From: Allodiplogaster sudhausi
Lineage: Eukaryota; Nematoda; Chromadorea; Rhabditida; Diplogasteridae
DNA length: 64,000 nucleotides
Assembly (NCBI GenBank): GCA_945643635.1
Contig: CALZFC010000268.1
Coordinates: forward strand, 1,675,501-1,739,500
Reading direction: 5' to 3'
The position numbers were made by a program, and so were the translations under genes. The notes under the pieces were generated by a model. The model was given only the letters and a program-made list of their open reading frames with translations. It was not told the origin of the DNA and ran no database searches. Positions 1-11,460 of this stretch are shown here, in pieces. How positions within the stretch are numbered: position 1 is the first letter of the stretch; each line of letters opens with the position of its first letter.

Positions 1-367
1 TGAGCTTCATAAATTACGTATTCATTTAAACTTGAAGAAGATCATTCCATTCCCCTCCATTAAGACAGCTATCATTAGAGTGAAAAGAATTGGACCGGAG
101 AAAATGAAACAGTTCCTTTATTCAAATAGAACAGGGACGGAAAAGAAGAGGCGGGCGGACGTTCAGAAGTCCTTCTAAACAGTCGCGAAAATTTATAACG
201 AAAATTTAAAATAAGATCTTTAGATGTTGCCTGAATGAAAGATCTCATTGAATCTACATGATTGCCGGAAGCAAGCACGAAGCTTATATTATTTATGAGC
301 TCAATGTAGCTAAACACCAAATCTTATTGTCGACCTGAGGAGCGGCTGGTAGAAGGAGCAGTGGTCG
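1..367. other. no supported gene
   Basis: Flank below secreted-gene copy A. The part from about 215 to 320 resembles the sequence below copy B (about 2,610-2,700), so it is probably the 3' flank of the duplicated gene. I see no supported coding exon, RNA gene or repeat array here. Confidence 0.4.
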
Positions 368-374
368 TTGTGGT

Positions 375-1395
375 TTACGGATGCAGATCCATGCAGCAGA
401 CATTCTCCCAAGGATCTGTGCGAGAATACACGGTGCCGAAAGCATATTGCACCAAGAGATATGGAAGCTCCTCCCAAGTTTCAGACGGCTCGTCCTTCTT
501 CCAAAGCTCTTCCGGAACCGCGCCAACTCCTTCTCCATCGAGCATCCACTGGAAACGTCTTCGCTTGACAGTCACGTTGGTCGTGTCCAGGCCGGGTGCA
601 AGAGTCGGACTGCCGACGAAGCCAATAGATACCCAGCAAACATCTATCTTACCGTTAGCAAAGTCTTGAAGAAATGAGAGATACACTTTCTTCCTTTAAT
701 TGAAAACATGCTTAGCGATATGTGCATTCATATTTTTCTTATTCTACCCCAAACAAAATTACCTTCGAAGGGATTATGGCAAGCTTGAGGCGGCCCCGGG
801 AAGATCTGTTTTTCCTTCACATTAGCGTGAATCCTTTCATACAAAAAATAGGAAACGTTCTTGTACTCCTGTCCCTGGATGGTGACGTCATAGCGGCCGA
901 TGTTGATGAGGGGATGCTGTGGATAAGAAGTTGAAGGGGAGGCAACAACAGAGGATTTGGAGGGAACATCAGAATTTGCTCATTATGATGTAATCGCTGT
1001 TCAAATGGGCACTACTCTTGATTTATAGGTCTCTCTAAATCATGCATCTGCTCTCTTGATCTTGCTTATACCAAATTGGCGCGAATTCATGAGTGGATTG
1101 CGGGCTACTTTAAATGAATTTTGGAAAATTAATTAGTCCTCAATTATCTCAATGTTTGCCCGTGTACCCCGTCGATGGTGGTGTCGCCAGTCGAATGAGA
1201 GAAGTCGATATCCATCGCCGAAATCTGGCCAGCTGAAATGTATTAATTTTTTATGTCTACACCAGGGAAACTTGTTTTTTTCTTAGACATAATTTCTGGT
1301 TATTTGCCTCAATTAGTTTTTAATTAATGCTTCAAACAAACACAAAATTGCCGCGATGAAGAACAAATGGAATGCGAAAGCCGTTTTCTTTCGCA
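375..1395 (-). pseudogene. secreted repeat-protein family, copy A (internally deleted)
   Basis: I do not recognise the family. Copy A keeps a signal-peptide-like first exon starting at 1,395 (MRKKTAFAFHLFFIAAIL), a shrunken second exon near 1,170-1,235, the C-terminal half of the large exon (about 767-960) and the last exon (375-664). Relative to copies B and C the sequence jumps from about 960 straight to material equivalent to 4,200 in copy B, so exons 3-4 and the first half of exon 5 are missing. A one-base length change near 790 is matched by a different acceptor phase at 664, so the last two exons still read through in frame. The last exon keeps the family motif RFQWMLDGEGVGAVPEELW and the CCMDL end. 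The upstream TATA equivalent is CAATAAAAG rather than TATAAAAG. I infer a decayed copy; residual expression cannot be excluded. Confidence 0.6.
990..1114. repeat. MITE-like repeat (GTCTCTCTAAATCA family), copy 1
   Basis: It contains the shared core GTCTCTCTAAATCA and ends in CTTTAAA, like copies near 4,215, 12,926, 56,560 and 63,801. It lies within an intron position of copy A. Ends are degenerate. Confidence 0.5.
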
Positions 1396-1959
1396 TGTTT
1401 ACTGAAAGAAAACACAAGTTCGATTTTTTTTCACGAACAATATGTGAGCAATATTAGTAGCAAATGACAGTAAGACACCGGAGAACCGAGAAGCGTTGGC
1501 GATAAGCAGAAGCGATGAGGGAAGAGCCGGAGAAGAACCAGAGAAGCACAATGATTGTGGACACCATTGGGCCGTCTTTTATTGGACCGGAAGATGGATA
1601 ATTTGCGTAATTTAGGATGCAAACGAGGGAAAAGTGAAAGTGCATTCTTCTTAAAACATGAAAGCACGCTTTACCTCGCACTTTTCGCAAACAATTTCTA
1701 CATGCTAATTTGTTTTTGTAATTAAATAATGTTTCTGTGGAAATCAAGCCAGTTCAGTCGCTGTCAGTTCGATGACTTTTCTTCGAATCTTTTTTTGTCT
1801 TTGGTTGTGTTCTCGTCTCGAATAGTCTTGAGGTAATTTAGACAATATCCGCTCGTATGTACCTAAATTAAAACATTTTATTTATTAGCCATTTAATTGA
1901 TCAAATAAACGTTCGAATAGTTTCAATGATTTAAGTTTTAGACTCCTTATCCAATCATT

Positions 1960-2158
1960 GGGTGTGATTTATTCTTGTGCAACAAGAACTGCCCCTTTTA
2001 TCCCTCACTACATGAGTAATGTAAATTACCATTTTTTAGCGGAAATGGCGGGAAATGGCAAAGTTTTTTTTTTGAAAGAACGCTTTGGCCCGTTCCACGT
2101 GGACTCCAACAACTTGACGGATGCGTCGGTCTCCTTGCTATCAGGACAGGAAAGGCCT
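1960..2158 (-). pseudogene. truncated TTL-like gene fragment (D0)
   Basis: On the minus strand this region repeats the second half of exon 1 of the TTL-like genes at 10.2 and 16.3 kb (a GLSCP motif, then a VKL..ESTWN stretch), followed by the homologous start of the intron. The signal-peptide half is missing: homology stops abruptly at about 2,158, where sequence equivalent to about 10,990 of the second block is joined on. The splice donor that follows TGGGAAG in the intact genes is destroyed (GG instead of GT). It is a fragment left at a duplication breakpoint. Confidence 0.6.
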
Positions 2159-2537
2159 CTCGAATCGGGCTTAATCTTCAACCAACGATTAGATTTTGCG
2201 AAAGAGAAGCAGTGTAGCGCTGTATTCTTGCAAACTTCATAATGAAATAATAACAATAAATAAATTTTTTATTTTTTTCGTAAATGGTCATCCGGAACTT
2301 TATTGTGTATTTAGTTTTAATAAGGAATCGAATATTGAATGATAATTGAGAAATATTAATTTCAAAGTCAATGTTGTCTTCAAAAGCTTGGAACATTTCG
2401 AGACATAACTCGGTATTGAACTTTTTTCTGTGTGAAATGCGTACCGTCCAGAGAACGAGTTCTTCCCTTCTTCCCAAACTTTTAACTTTTGCTTTTTTTC
2501 TGCCAAGAACGGAAACAACGAGGATAAACACAAAACA

Positions 2538-2543
2538 TTTATT
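2538..2543 (-). promoter_or_regulatory. poly(A) signal of secreted gene B
   Basis: AATAAA on the minus strand about 170 nt past the stop codon of copy B. The equivalent position of copy C reads AAGAAA. Confidence 0.45.
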
Positions 2544-2711
2544 TTTTCAAAACACTCTAGACAATGAATGGGATGAGCGGAATGAGGAGCGAAGGGCTGA
2601 AGCACGGAGGGATGTTGCCTTAATGAAAGATCTTATTGTATCGAGATGATTGCCAGTAATAAAGTCTTAAGCTGTATTATATATGAGCTCAATGTAGCTA
2701 AATGCCTAAAC

Positions 2712-4652
2712 TTATTGCCAACCTGAGGACTGGCTGGGTGCGGAAGTAGGAGTAGCGATGGTTGCGGCGGCGGGCGCTGAGAGATCCATGCAGCAGGGGT
2801 AATGATTGTCGTACTTGTTGCTGATAAACAGGGTGCGCCATCCATAACTCACGAATGCATTTGGAAGATCCTCCCAAGAAGACTTCGGCTCATCCGCATT
2901 CCAAAGCTCATCCGGAACCGCGCCAACTGCCTCACCATCGAGCATCCACTGGAAACGGCTTCGCTTGACTGTCACGTTGTTCGGGTCCTCGTCAGGTGAA
3001 GGAGTCGGACTGCCGACGAAGCTACCCAGCAAAAAAAATTGTCGAATTCGTGAAGAAATGAGAGCTACATTTTATTGCATTCATTGGACATTCTTAGCGA
3101 TATGTGCGTTCAAATTTTTCTCATTCATACAAAAATCACCTTTGAAGGGATTATGGCATGCTTGAGGCCATTGGGGCAGATCTGCTTGTCATCCGGATTG
3201 TCATAATAAAAGTAGGGAACGTTCTTGTACTCGCGTCCCTGGATGGTGAGGTCATGACCGCCGGTGTTGATGAGGGGATGCTGTGGATAGGAAGGAGTTG
3301 AAGGGGAGGCAACAACAGAGGATTTGGAGGGCAGACGCATGCAGCAGGCACTCTTATCCTTTCGAGTCGACGGATATGCCGTGAGCCTTCCGTCGTATTG
3401 GAGCCAGAGATTGTAAGCCAGCTGACGGACCTTGGTCCTGTCGCTTATTTCGTACAGGTCCACATCAGAAACGTTGAAACGCTTTCCATTCCTTAAAATG
3501 GTTAATTTGAAGCCAAAACTGTGAACCGAAAAACCACTTTTTTTAAATAAAGTTTTTTCGTGTTTTTGAATATTTGCTATGCGTGGTCAGAGACTTGACC
3601 TTGTATTTCTTGTCTGATATTACAACTAGCCACTGAATTTCCTTACCACAAACTTCTTTCTTGTAAGCAACATTAAATTTCGCTCTTAATTAGACACTCC
3701 GAATTTTTTTTCGCGGTAGCGAACCAAAGAAAGTCAAGCTTCTTAATCTCCTCCTTGACGAAGTTTTCGTTTTTTGCTTCGGTTTCGTTCAACAACCCCG
3801 CACTCGAATTCGCTTCGTGTCTCACTCCGATAAAACATTCATCTGCAAATGAATTGAATGAGCTTAAGAGTATTTGCAATCTCCTGACTTTGCTACATGG
3901 TGATTTTCCTACAATTCTTGAGTTCATTCGCTTATTAAGAAAAGGGAGAGAATTCAAAATTGTGCACAATACCATCATATTTCATTTTCATAGAAGATCT
4001 TGGTGATTAAAAAAAACTGCGTTACAAGGAAAATGGTCGAGATCGAGATCTTTCTTCACAAATTCCAGGCTGGGAAACACGGCTAAAACGAATTCGTGCG
4101 GGCACCCTTCGCTGGGATATCCCCTCGTCTTGTTGAAGACATACTCCACATTCTATAAAAAATATGCTTTGTATTTTGGTGTCTTTTTTTCATTTCATCG
4201 TGATGCGACTGCACTTTAAAGGGACACTGTTTCAAGGCACAGTGATTGAATTTTATTGACTGTTGTAGTCGCGTCTCTCTAAATCATATGTCCTCTATCT
4301 CTAGTGTCTGGCAAAATGGCTCGAATTCGAGAGGGAATTTTCGGCTGATTTACTTGTGAATTTTGGTAAAATAATTAATCCTGAAATATCTAAATGTTCG
4401 CCCATGAACCTCGTAGACGGTGTTGTTGATTGTCAGGTTAGAGAAGCCAAGCGAGGACATGCCGTATTCATAGTATTCGAGGTGCGGTGCCGAAATCTGG
4501 CCAGCTGAAAGTTGGTTTTTTTTTACACTAGAGCTATTTTTTGCTTGAATAATATTTCAGTTTAATTGTTTCAATTAATATTCATTCTTAAACAAACCCA
4601 TAATAGCCATAATGAAAGAGAAGAGGGCCGCGAAGGCCGCTTTCTTTCGCAT
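2712..4652 (-). CDS. secreted internally repeated protein, copy B (likely frameshifted in last exon)
   Basis: Family not recognised. Exons: 4598-4652 (ATG, signal peptide MRKKAAFAALFSFIMAI), 4410-4504, 4026-4152, 3725-3842, 3140-3491 and about 2712-3030. Phases agree for the first five exons (747 nt). The mature protein looks like two copies of one module. Each has an LTI...Y.NV strand-like start, a CPHE/CPNG turn about 20-25 residues later, then a KRF-type segment with a conserved Trp and an ending CCMRL or CCMDL Cys pair. The first module spans exons 2 to 5, the second starts inside exon 5 (HDLTIQGREYKNVPYF). At the start of exon 6 a 7-nt deletion relative to copies A and C shifts the frame near 3,025, and the usual acceptor AG is CG. 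Either the copy is dead or the C-terminus differs. No transmembrane segment is seen apart from the signal peptide, so secretion is inferred. Confidence 0.6.
4215..4360. repeat. MITE-like repeat (GTCTCTCTAAATCA family), copy 2
   Basis: It begins TTTAAAGGG, carries GTCTCTCTAAATCA, and lies inside the intron between exons 2 and 3 of secreted gene B. The same insertion is present in copy C, so it predates the block duplication. Confidence 0.55.
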
Positions 4653-4818
4653 GATTACTGAAAGAAAACACAAGTTAGATTTTTTTCCACGAACATTATG
4701 TGAGCAATATTAGTAGCAAATCGCAGTAAGACACCAGCGGGTGGCGATCCGAGAAGCGTTGGCGAAGAGTCGGAGAAGAAACAGAGAAGCACAATGATTG
4801 TGGACACCATTCGGCCGT

Positions 4819-4826
4819 CTTTTATA
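4819..4826 (-). promoter_or_regulatory. TATA box of secreted gene B
   Basis: TATAAAAG on the minus strand, about 170 bp before the ATG, inside a block (about 4,690-4,860) that is well conserved upstream of copies A, B and C. Conservation of a noncoding block with a TATA motif in all three copies supports a promoter. Confidence 0.6.
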
Positions 4827-5841
4827 GAGCCGGAGGATGGAAAAATTTGCGTAATTTGGGATGCAAACGAGTGAAAAATGCAGTTATTGTATGCAGATAT
4901 TATAATTCCTACATTCTCTTGTATTCCATGTCACGTTTCTACTGCTGTCCATATAATATTCAGTTGCGATGCGGAAAAGTGCGTAAGATATATAGAAATG
5001 GAAAACAAAATAACAACCAATAGACAATTAAAGTGCAATCTTCTTAAAACGTAAAACAATATTTTACTTTGCACTTTTTTCAAAAATACTTCGTTCGGGC
5101 TAATTTTCATATTTGCTATTTCAGAATGTTTCTGTAAATCAAGTGCAATGTAAAAATTAGGTCAGTTCGATCACTTTTCATTAAATCGTATTTTGTGTTC
5201 ACATCTTTCGTCTCATCTTTCTTTTATTCAAGTATCATATCTCATTACTCTTTTATCTGTCGTTGAAGCCCGTACATTTTTTATCCTTTCCGTATCCCTG
5301 TATTTGCAATTTCGTCGGTCTCTTGGCTTCTTGTGACTCCATCTTATGCTGTTGTGTGGTAAAACAATATCCGACAATGCATTGATAAAAAAATCCACAA
5401 TAAAATTTCCCTGACAGGCTCCTTGCAGTTTACGGTGATATATGAAAAATGAAGCAACTTATCGAATAAGATAATAATTATAAGCTGATTATGCTTTGGT
5501 TTAAGCGAAGCTTTCCGGCTTCTTCGTTGTCCTTCGGGTTTGAATAGGACTGGGAATTGGCAAGAACGCTTTATTTAACAATCTGAATGACGGCAACGAA
5601 AGAATAGGGTGAGGAAACTTGAGAGCAACCGCTCACAATGAGCGAGGCATGGCAGACTGGCACGTTAATTCTTACGTGATTGCATAATTAGTATGCACTT
5701 GAGGGCGTCAGCCGAGAGTGCAAGGGAAAAGGATGGATGGGGGTGGAATCAGCACGGCAAGGTCACATTGTCGTTTTTAGCATATTGCATAAATTATTTG
5801 GCATATTGTTAGTCGTTGAGCATAAATTTGCAAGGTCTTAA

Positions 5842-8169
5842 GACAGCCTCTCCGTAAGGGCCGAGGTGGCCCTGCCCCTGGGGAAAGTATTGGATTTTGG
5901 TAACCAAAATTTTATGAGGAGTACCCACTTGCATTGTAAAAGAAATAATGGGGGCAAATTTGATGTCAAAACTTTGAGTGTTCATAACTTCCTTAAAACT
6001 TAATATTTTTCAGTTTTCTTTTTTTTTATTTGTCATTGGAAAGCACACAAAAAAGATGTATGATGTGTCTTTTGAAAATTTCAGTTTTGACCAGTTTTAG
6101 GCATTTTTCTATTTCAGAAATTGGTTTTTTGGACATTTCAACTATTTTACGGCCCGCGCCCGAGCCAATGAATAGTTCGTAAGAAAGAGGAGAAAAAACT
6201 ACACAAGATATGTTCTTATGAAGAAAATCGAAGGATATACATTTTACGAAATTTTGACTTGAACCTGGTGCACTCGCGTTTTTGCTCGTTGGGATGAAAC
6301 TGTATAATTACTTTCAAAGCTTTGTTTTTGGGATAATATCGATGTCGATATATTCGCCATTAAATTCTCTACCGAAAAAGGTGTCAATCACCGATATACG
6401 TATTACCTTGGGACTCAGAGAATGCAATTATATGTTTTTCGAAAACAAATGAAACCCTCATTTTTAGTCCACAGAAGTAGCCAGCTGGAGCAATTCTCCA
6501 TATCATAAGATAGAGCGAAGAATTCTGCATAACATATTCCCTTTTCGTGGAATTTGAAGGATATACATTTCCTTTTTTCTATCAATATAGAAGTCTCTCA
6601 ATATACCCATGATATCGAAGCGCATTCAACGATCCATAACTTTGCTCAATCTTAATATCAGAATATCATAGGTATATCATCTAAGAGCTCTCACAGAGAT
6701 CTTCAAATGCTACATGCATACTTTTATTGAAATATTTATATTTCTATGGAAAATTTCGTTCTGTACTTTTAGAAGGCTTAAAAAACTATTTTACAAACAT
6801 TTCCGCATTTTAAAACATACATCATAAGAAAGAGCGTGAAATTTTCTACAAGGTGAACCCCTTACAATAAACTTTCAAGTCTATATTGTTCTGTTATAAG
6901 TCATAAGAATAGGGCATCAGCTTAGCACAATTCTTCAACGTAAAAAATTATTGAATATTCAAATTCGAATAACCTAAACAATGAAATTCTCGGGCTAAAG
7001 GCTAGCGACGATACTTTACCTATTCTTATAACTTATAACAAAACAATATAGACTTGAAAGTTTATTGAAAGGGGTTCATCTAGAAGCAAATTTCACGCTC
7101 TTTCTTATGATGTATGTTTTGAAATGCAGAAATGTTTGTACAATAGTTTTTTAAGCCTTCTAAAAGTACAGAACGAAATTTTCCATAGAAATATAAATAT
7201 TTCAATAAAAGTATGTATGTAGCATTTGAAGGTCTCTGTGAGAGCTCTTAGATGATATGCCTATGATTTCCTGATTTTAAGATTGACCAAAGTTATGGAT
7301 AGCTGAATGCGCTTTCGATATCATTGGTCGTTTGCATGACGTGGAAAGACTTCTATATTGATAGAAAAAAGGAAATGTATATCCTTCGAATTCCACGAAA
7401 AGGGAATATGTTATGCAGAATTCTTCGCTCTATCTTATGATATGGAGAATTGTTCCGGCTGGCTACCTCTGTGGACTAAAAATGAGGGTTTCATTAGTTA
7501 TCATTGAATTTTTTTTTCGAAAAACATATAATTGCATTCTCTGAGTCCCATGGTAATACGTAGATCGGTGATTGATACCTTTTTCGGTAGAGAATTTAAT
7601 GGCGAATATATCGACATCGATATTATCCCAAAAACAAAGCTTTGAAAGTAATTATACAGGTTCATCCCAACGAGCAAAAACGCGAGTGCCCCAGGTTCAA
7701 GTCAAAATTTCGTAAAATGTATATCCTTCGATTTTCTTCATAAGAACATATCTTGTGTAGTGTTTTCTCCTCTTTCTTATAAACTATTCATTGGACGGGG
7801 GGGGATGCTGTAAAATAGTTGAAATGTCCAAAAAACCAATTTCTGAAATAGAAAAATGCATAAAACTGGTCAAAAGTGAAATTTTCAAAAACACATCATA
7901 CATCTTTTTTGTGTGCTTTCCAATGTCAAATAAAACAAAAAAAAAGAAAACTGAAAAATATTAAGTTTTAAGGAAGTTATGAACACTCAAAGTTTTGCCA
8001 TACTATTGCATGCACTGGGAAGAAAAAAATTTTTATAACAAATTTGACCTGATTATTTCTTTTACAATGCAAGTGGGTACTCCTCATAAAATTTTGGTTA
8101 CCAAAATCCAACACTTTCCCCCGGGCAGGCGCCCATTGAGTGCTGCTTGATCCTTACAGAGAGCCTCTC
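5842..8169. mobile_element. 2.33-kb palindromic (foldback) element with TTAA flanks
   Basis: Two arms of about 1.07 kb are inverted copies of each other around an unpaired centre at about 6,920-7,010. For example, the left-arm segment with GGTAACCAAAATTTTATGAG near 5,898 is found inverted near 8,090. The element is flanked by TTAA on both sides (5,838-5,841 and 8,170-8,173), and from each TTAA the sequence reads inward as GACAGCCTCTCCGTAAGG or GAGAGGCTCTCTGTAAGG. It has no open frame of useful length. TTAA target duplication is the hallmark of piggyBac-type insertion, so I infer a non-autonomous piggyBac-like foldback element. The paralogous site in block 2 (about 14,590) lacks it. Confidence 0.85.
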
Positions 8170-8173
8170 TTAA

Positions 8174-9480
8174 TTTACATAAATTTGCATATTTCAACCT
8201 TACCATATTTCGAACTTGTTACTGACAAATTTTTCAGACATTTGCATTGTGCTAAATTCAATAAATTTGAATAAATTTGCAAAAACATTGTTGAGTTTGT
8301 CTAGTGCTAAGTTGCATAAATTTGCATTTTTTCAATGCTTCTACTAATGGCAGTTTAATTTTCATTTTTTCATCGCTCCTACTTATGGCAAGACTGAATG
8401 TTGAACAAAAGGCTTAAGGACGAAGTGTGAGCGAAACAAGATGCATATCCAGATAATTATAGGAGCGTGAGAAAGAGAGAGAGAGGAAGAGAGTAAGACG
8501 GAGAGGGGGAGCGAGGAGAAAGAGAGAGCGTAGAGAAAGAAAGAGAGAGTAGCTAGAGAAAGATTCGGGGCCATTCTTATAGGTATTCACGGGTAGGTGG
8601 AAGATAAAATGGAAACTTAAAACTTGATTGGGTAATAATAATATAGTTATAAATCATTATTTGTAAGCCATTTTTTCTTATTTTAACCCCAACACTAAAA
8701 AAACAGCCCGGAAATGTTGTGCATTCTTCGTCTGCTAGTGCACTAAGCGCGGCCAACATGAAGAGGCGCGCTTGGATAAGCAACCAGGCAGAGAATGAGA
8801 GAAATCGGGCGAAAGGAGAAGAGGGAAGGAGAGAATGAAGAGAAGGGGAGGAGAAGGAAGAAGAGAAGGGAGAAGAGCATCGGAGGAGCCAACCGAGCAC
8901 CGAGCGGGAAGTCGAGTGAAATGAGCGAGAATCATTTTCTTTTTTCTTTTTCGGGCGGGCTGCCCTCCTAATTAGAATAAAATGGACAAGAAATATCTTG
9001 TCAAGTTAATATCAAGTATTAATCAATAATAAACCCGGGATCGAAAATGAATTATTTAGTAGAAAAGAAATCTTTCACTTTCATGCCATCAGGTGAACTA
9101 ATATTTCACAAATGGAGTGAAAAAATTTGGATCACCAATACGATCTGGAAAATGCAAAGAATTCAGATCCGAATTAATAAATAAAGATCACGCTCCCTTT
9201 CGCACGTTTGGATGCTAAAATATTGGTGAAGAGATGAAAGTATAACTCTTAAATATGCAAGCCAGATAAACGATTCATATTTTTATATATTACAACGAGC
9301 ACTAAAGAGACTCAATGTCTTCATCTTCATTTTTATTATTCGTGAAATTTCACAAAATCTTCATACTTTCAAGCACGAGAAGCTATTAACGAGGAATTGA
9401 AAATACATGAATGCATGAGAAAGGCTCACAGCTTGATTGCGGAACAAAATGTTCTCTTTATTCTCCGGACTCTCAGACGA
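8174..9480. other. noncoding AT-rich then purine-rich stretch
   Basis: From 8,174 to 8,400 short repeats of TAAATTTGCAT occur. From 8,460 to 8,570 and 8,760 to 8,935 the plus strand is purine-rich (GAGAAA-type). The part 8,800-8,935 is homologous to 15,045-15,130 in the second block. No gene seen. Confidence 0.5.
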
Positions 9481-10290
9481 AGCTGAAGCGTTAGAGGGCG
9501 CGATTACACTTGGAAATCTTGAAGAGATCAATGCAATCGCCGGCATTTCCTCGGTTTGGTGGCAGACGGAAGAAGGTGGCCGCATTGCCTTCGCAGTTGC
9601 ACTTGTGAGTGATCTTCAGGTAGAAGTCCTTGCCCTGTAATGTACAGAACCCTTAAACGAAACATAAAACATAATAAACATGTAGATCCATAATAAATTT
9701 GCCATATACTCCTTATTTACTCCATATTACACAGAACTGCAGTCCAACTGACTTTTCCATTGGATGCGACCTCCGTAGCTTCGTTGTCATTGACGTGGAC
9801 ATTGGCTGAGGTGCGATTAAAATTTTCGCCTAAATGAGTTCATAAGTAAAATTATGCTTATTTAATACAGTTCAAAAAATTTAGTTTGACAAATTTATCC
9901 TCTAATTGCTTCTGCAATTTTAATATGCAGAATGAATTTTAAGACTTAAAGTTTCTCATTATAGTCATATGTAATTGGCGTTATTTTTTCATGGCGACAA
10001 CAACTGCCTCTTTTGACATTTCCTCGTGTGCTCGAGTTAATATCCATTTGATTCCATCAAATTTAACAGAAATGGTGAAACCAGGGCGATTTGTTTTTTT
10101 TTTCAGAAATAAAGTTTGTGACCTTCCCACGTGGACTCGTACAACTCGACAGTTGTTTGGTTGTCCTTGATATTCGGACAGGAAAGGCCAAAGAGGGCCT
10201 TGACTCCGAAGGCAGCGGCCGGTGGCAGAAGAAGAGAAACGCTGGCCAGGAGTGCCAGGACAGAGAACACGCAGATAACTCGCATTATTA
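8780..10290. repeat. segmental duplication, block 1 (TTL part)
   Basis: Colinear with about 15,040-16,325: purine-rich stretch, then a TTL-like gene with identical exon phases. Together with 2,160-5,837 versus 10,985-14,590 this shows duplication of a secreted-gene plus TTL block. Confidence 0.7.
9491..10285 (-). CDS. transthyretin-like (TTL) family secreted protein, D1
   Basis: Three exons with matching phases: 10123-10285, 9753-9829, 9491-9634, giving 127 aa. Residues 1 to about 25 form a clear signal peptide (MRVICVFSVLALLAS, then a Leu run and PPAAA). The mature part has a LSCP segment, a TVELYES strand, an ASNGK turn before the last exon, and FYLKITHKCNC, which resembles the IxHxCN strand of nematode TTL (DUF290) proteins. 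Length is normal for the family. TTL proteins are small extracellular beta-sandwich proteins of mostly unknown ligand. Family assignment is by motif pattern, not by alignment, and the protein is divergent. The paralogue at 16.3 kb has the same exon structure. Confidence 0.72.
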
Positions 10291-10299
10291 TTCTGCCTG

Positions 10300-10985
10300 A
10301 AACAATATTATTGACTTTTTACTTTTCCTTTTTCCAGAGACTATTTAATGCAATCTCTAAAGGAGAACAGCCGTCTAAAAGTTTTATTAATTGTAAGATT
10401 AGAAGGCTAATTCTGGAAATAATAGATAGAAAAATGATGGGAAAAGATTAAACCTTAGCGAAGAGACCTTCTGCGATCGAGGAATGTAAGTGAAATGATT
10501 GATTCCTCTCATCTTTCCTCACGTCATGTATTATATTTCGCAATCATTTTGAAATATTTCATGATTTATTAAACCTATTCATTTACAAGTAGTGCAACGA
10601 AAAGTACACCTTGAATTTGGCGTGCAAACTGATGATTTACTTTTTTTTCTGGAGTTGACAGAATCAATCTTGGAAAAACCTTTTGTACATCTATTGAATT
10701 TTATTGCTTATGATCAATGAAGTGAAGAATTTGTCTTTACCTATTGAAAGACGTCGTCATCAAATTCACTGAAGCTGTGACACTCTTGCATGAAGTTCTC
10801 AAGCTCCGTGTTAACTGGCTCTAATTCTTGGCATCCTCATTTACATTCAAGTTCATGGTAGAAAGTAGTCTTTTTTTAAATAAATTAATTAGTTGATATC
10901 TTTTTAACCAGATATCAGCATCACTTCATAATTGCTTACAGCGATGAACTCATTCCTTCCAAACGATCAAGGGCATGCGAAGTAG
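10300..10985. other. spacer between TTL gene D1 and block 2
   Basis: AT-rich sequence without recognisable coding exons. It probably contains the D1 promoter, but I see no convincing TATA motif. Confidence 0.4.
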
Positions 10986-11460
10986 AGCGAGATTCTCGAA
11001 TCGGGCAGAAAGTTCAACCAGCGATCAGATTTTACGAAAGAAGCAGGGTAGCACTGCATTCTTGCAAACTTCATAATGAAAATAATAACAATAAATACAA
11101 ATTTTATTTTATTTTTCGAAAATCGTATCTGTGTTGTAGTCTTTAATAAGGAATTGAACATTGAAATGATAATTGAGAAATATTATTGAATGTTATCTTC
11201 AAAAGCTTGGAACGTTCTTCTCATTCTGTGAGAAAAGCGAACCGCCAAGAGAACGAGTTCTTCTCTTCTTCCCAACCTTTTCATTTTTATTTACTCAGCC
11301 ATCAACGGAAACAACGTGGATAAACACAAAACATTTCTTTTTTCAAAACTCTCTAGACAATGAATGGGATGAGCAGAAGGAGGAGCGAAGGGTTGAAGCA
11401 CGGAGGGATGTTGCCTGAATGAAAGAACTTTGTTGAATCGAGAACCTGAAGCTATACTGT

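Larger units (their letters stand above)
2160..5837. repeat. segmental duplication, block 1 (secreted gene B)
   Basis: This stretch is colinear with about 10,985-14,590: 3' flank, all exons and introns of the secreted gene, its TATA region, and the downstream AT-rich stretch with GCATATTGCATAAATTATTTGG. Differences are scattered substitutions and short indels, so the duplication is not recent. Confidence 0.8.
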
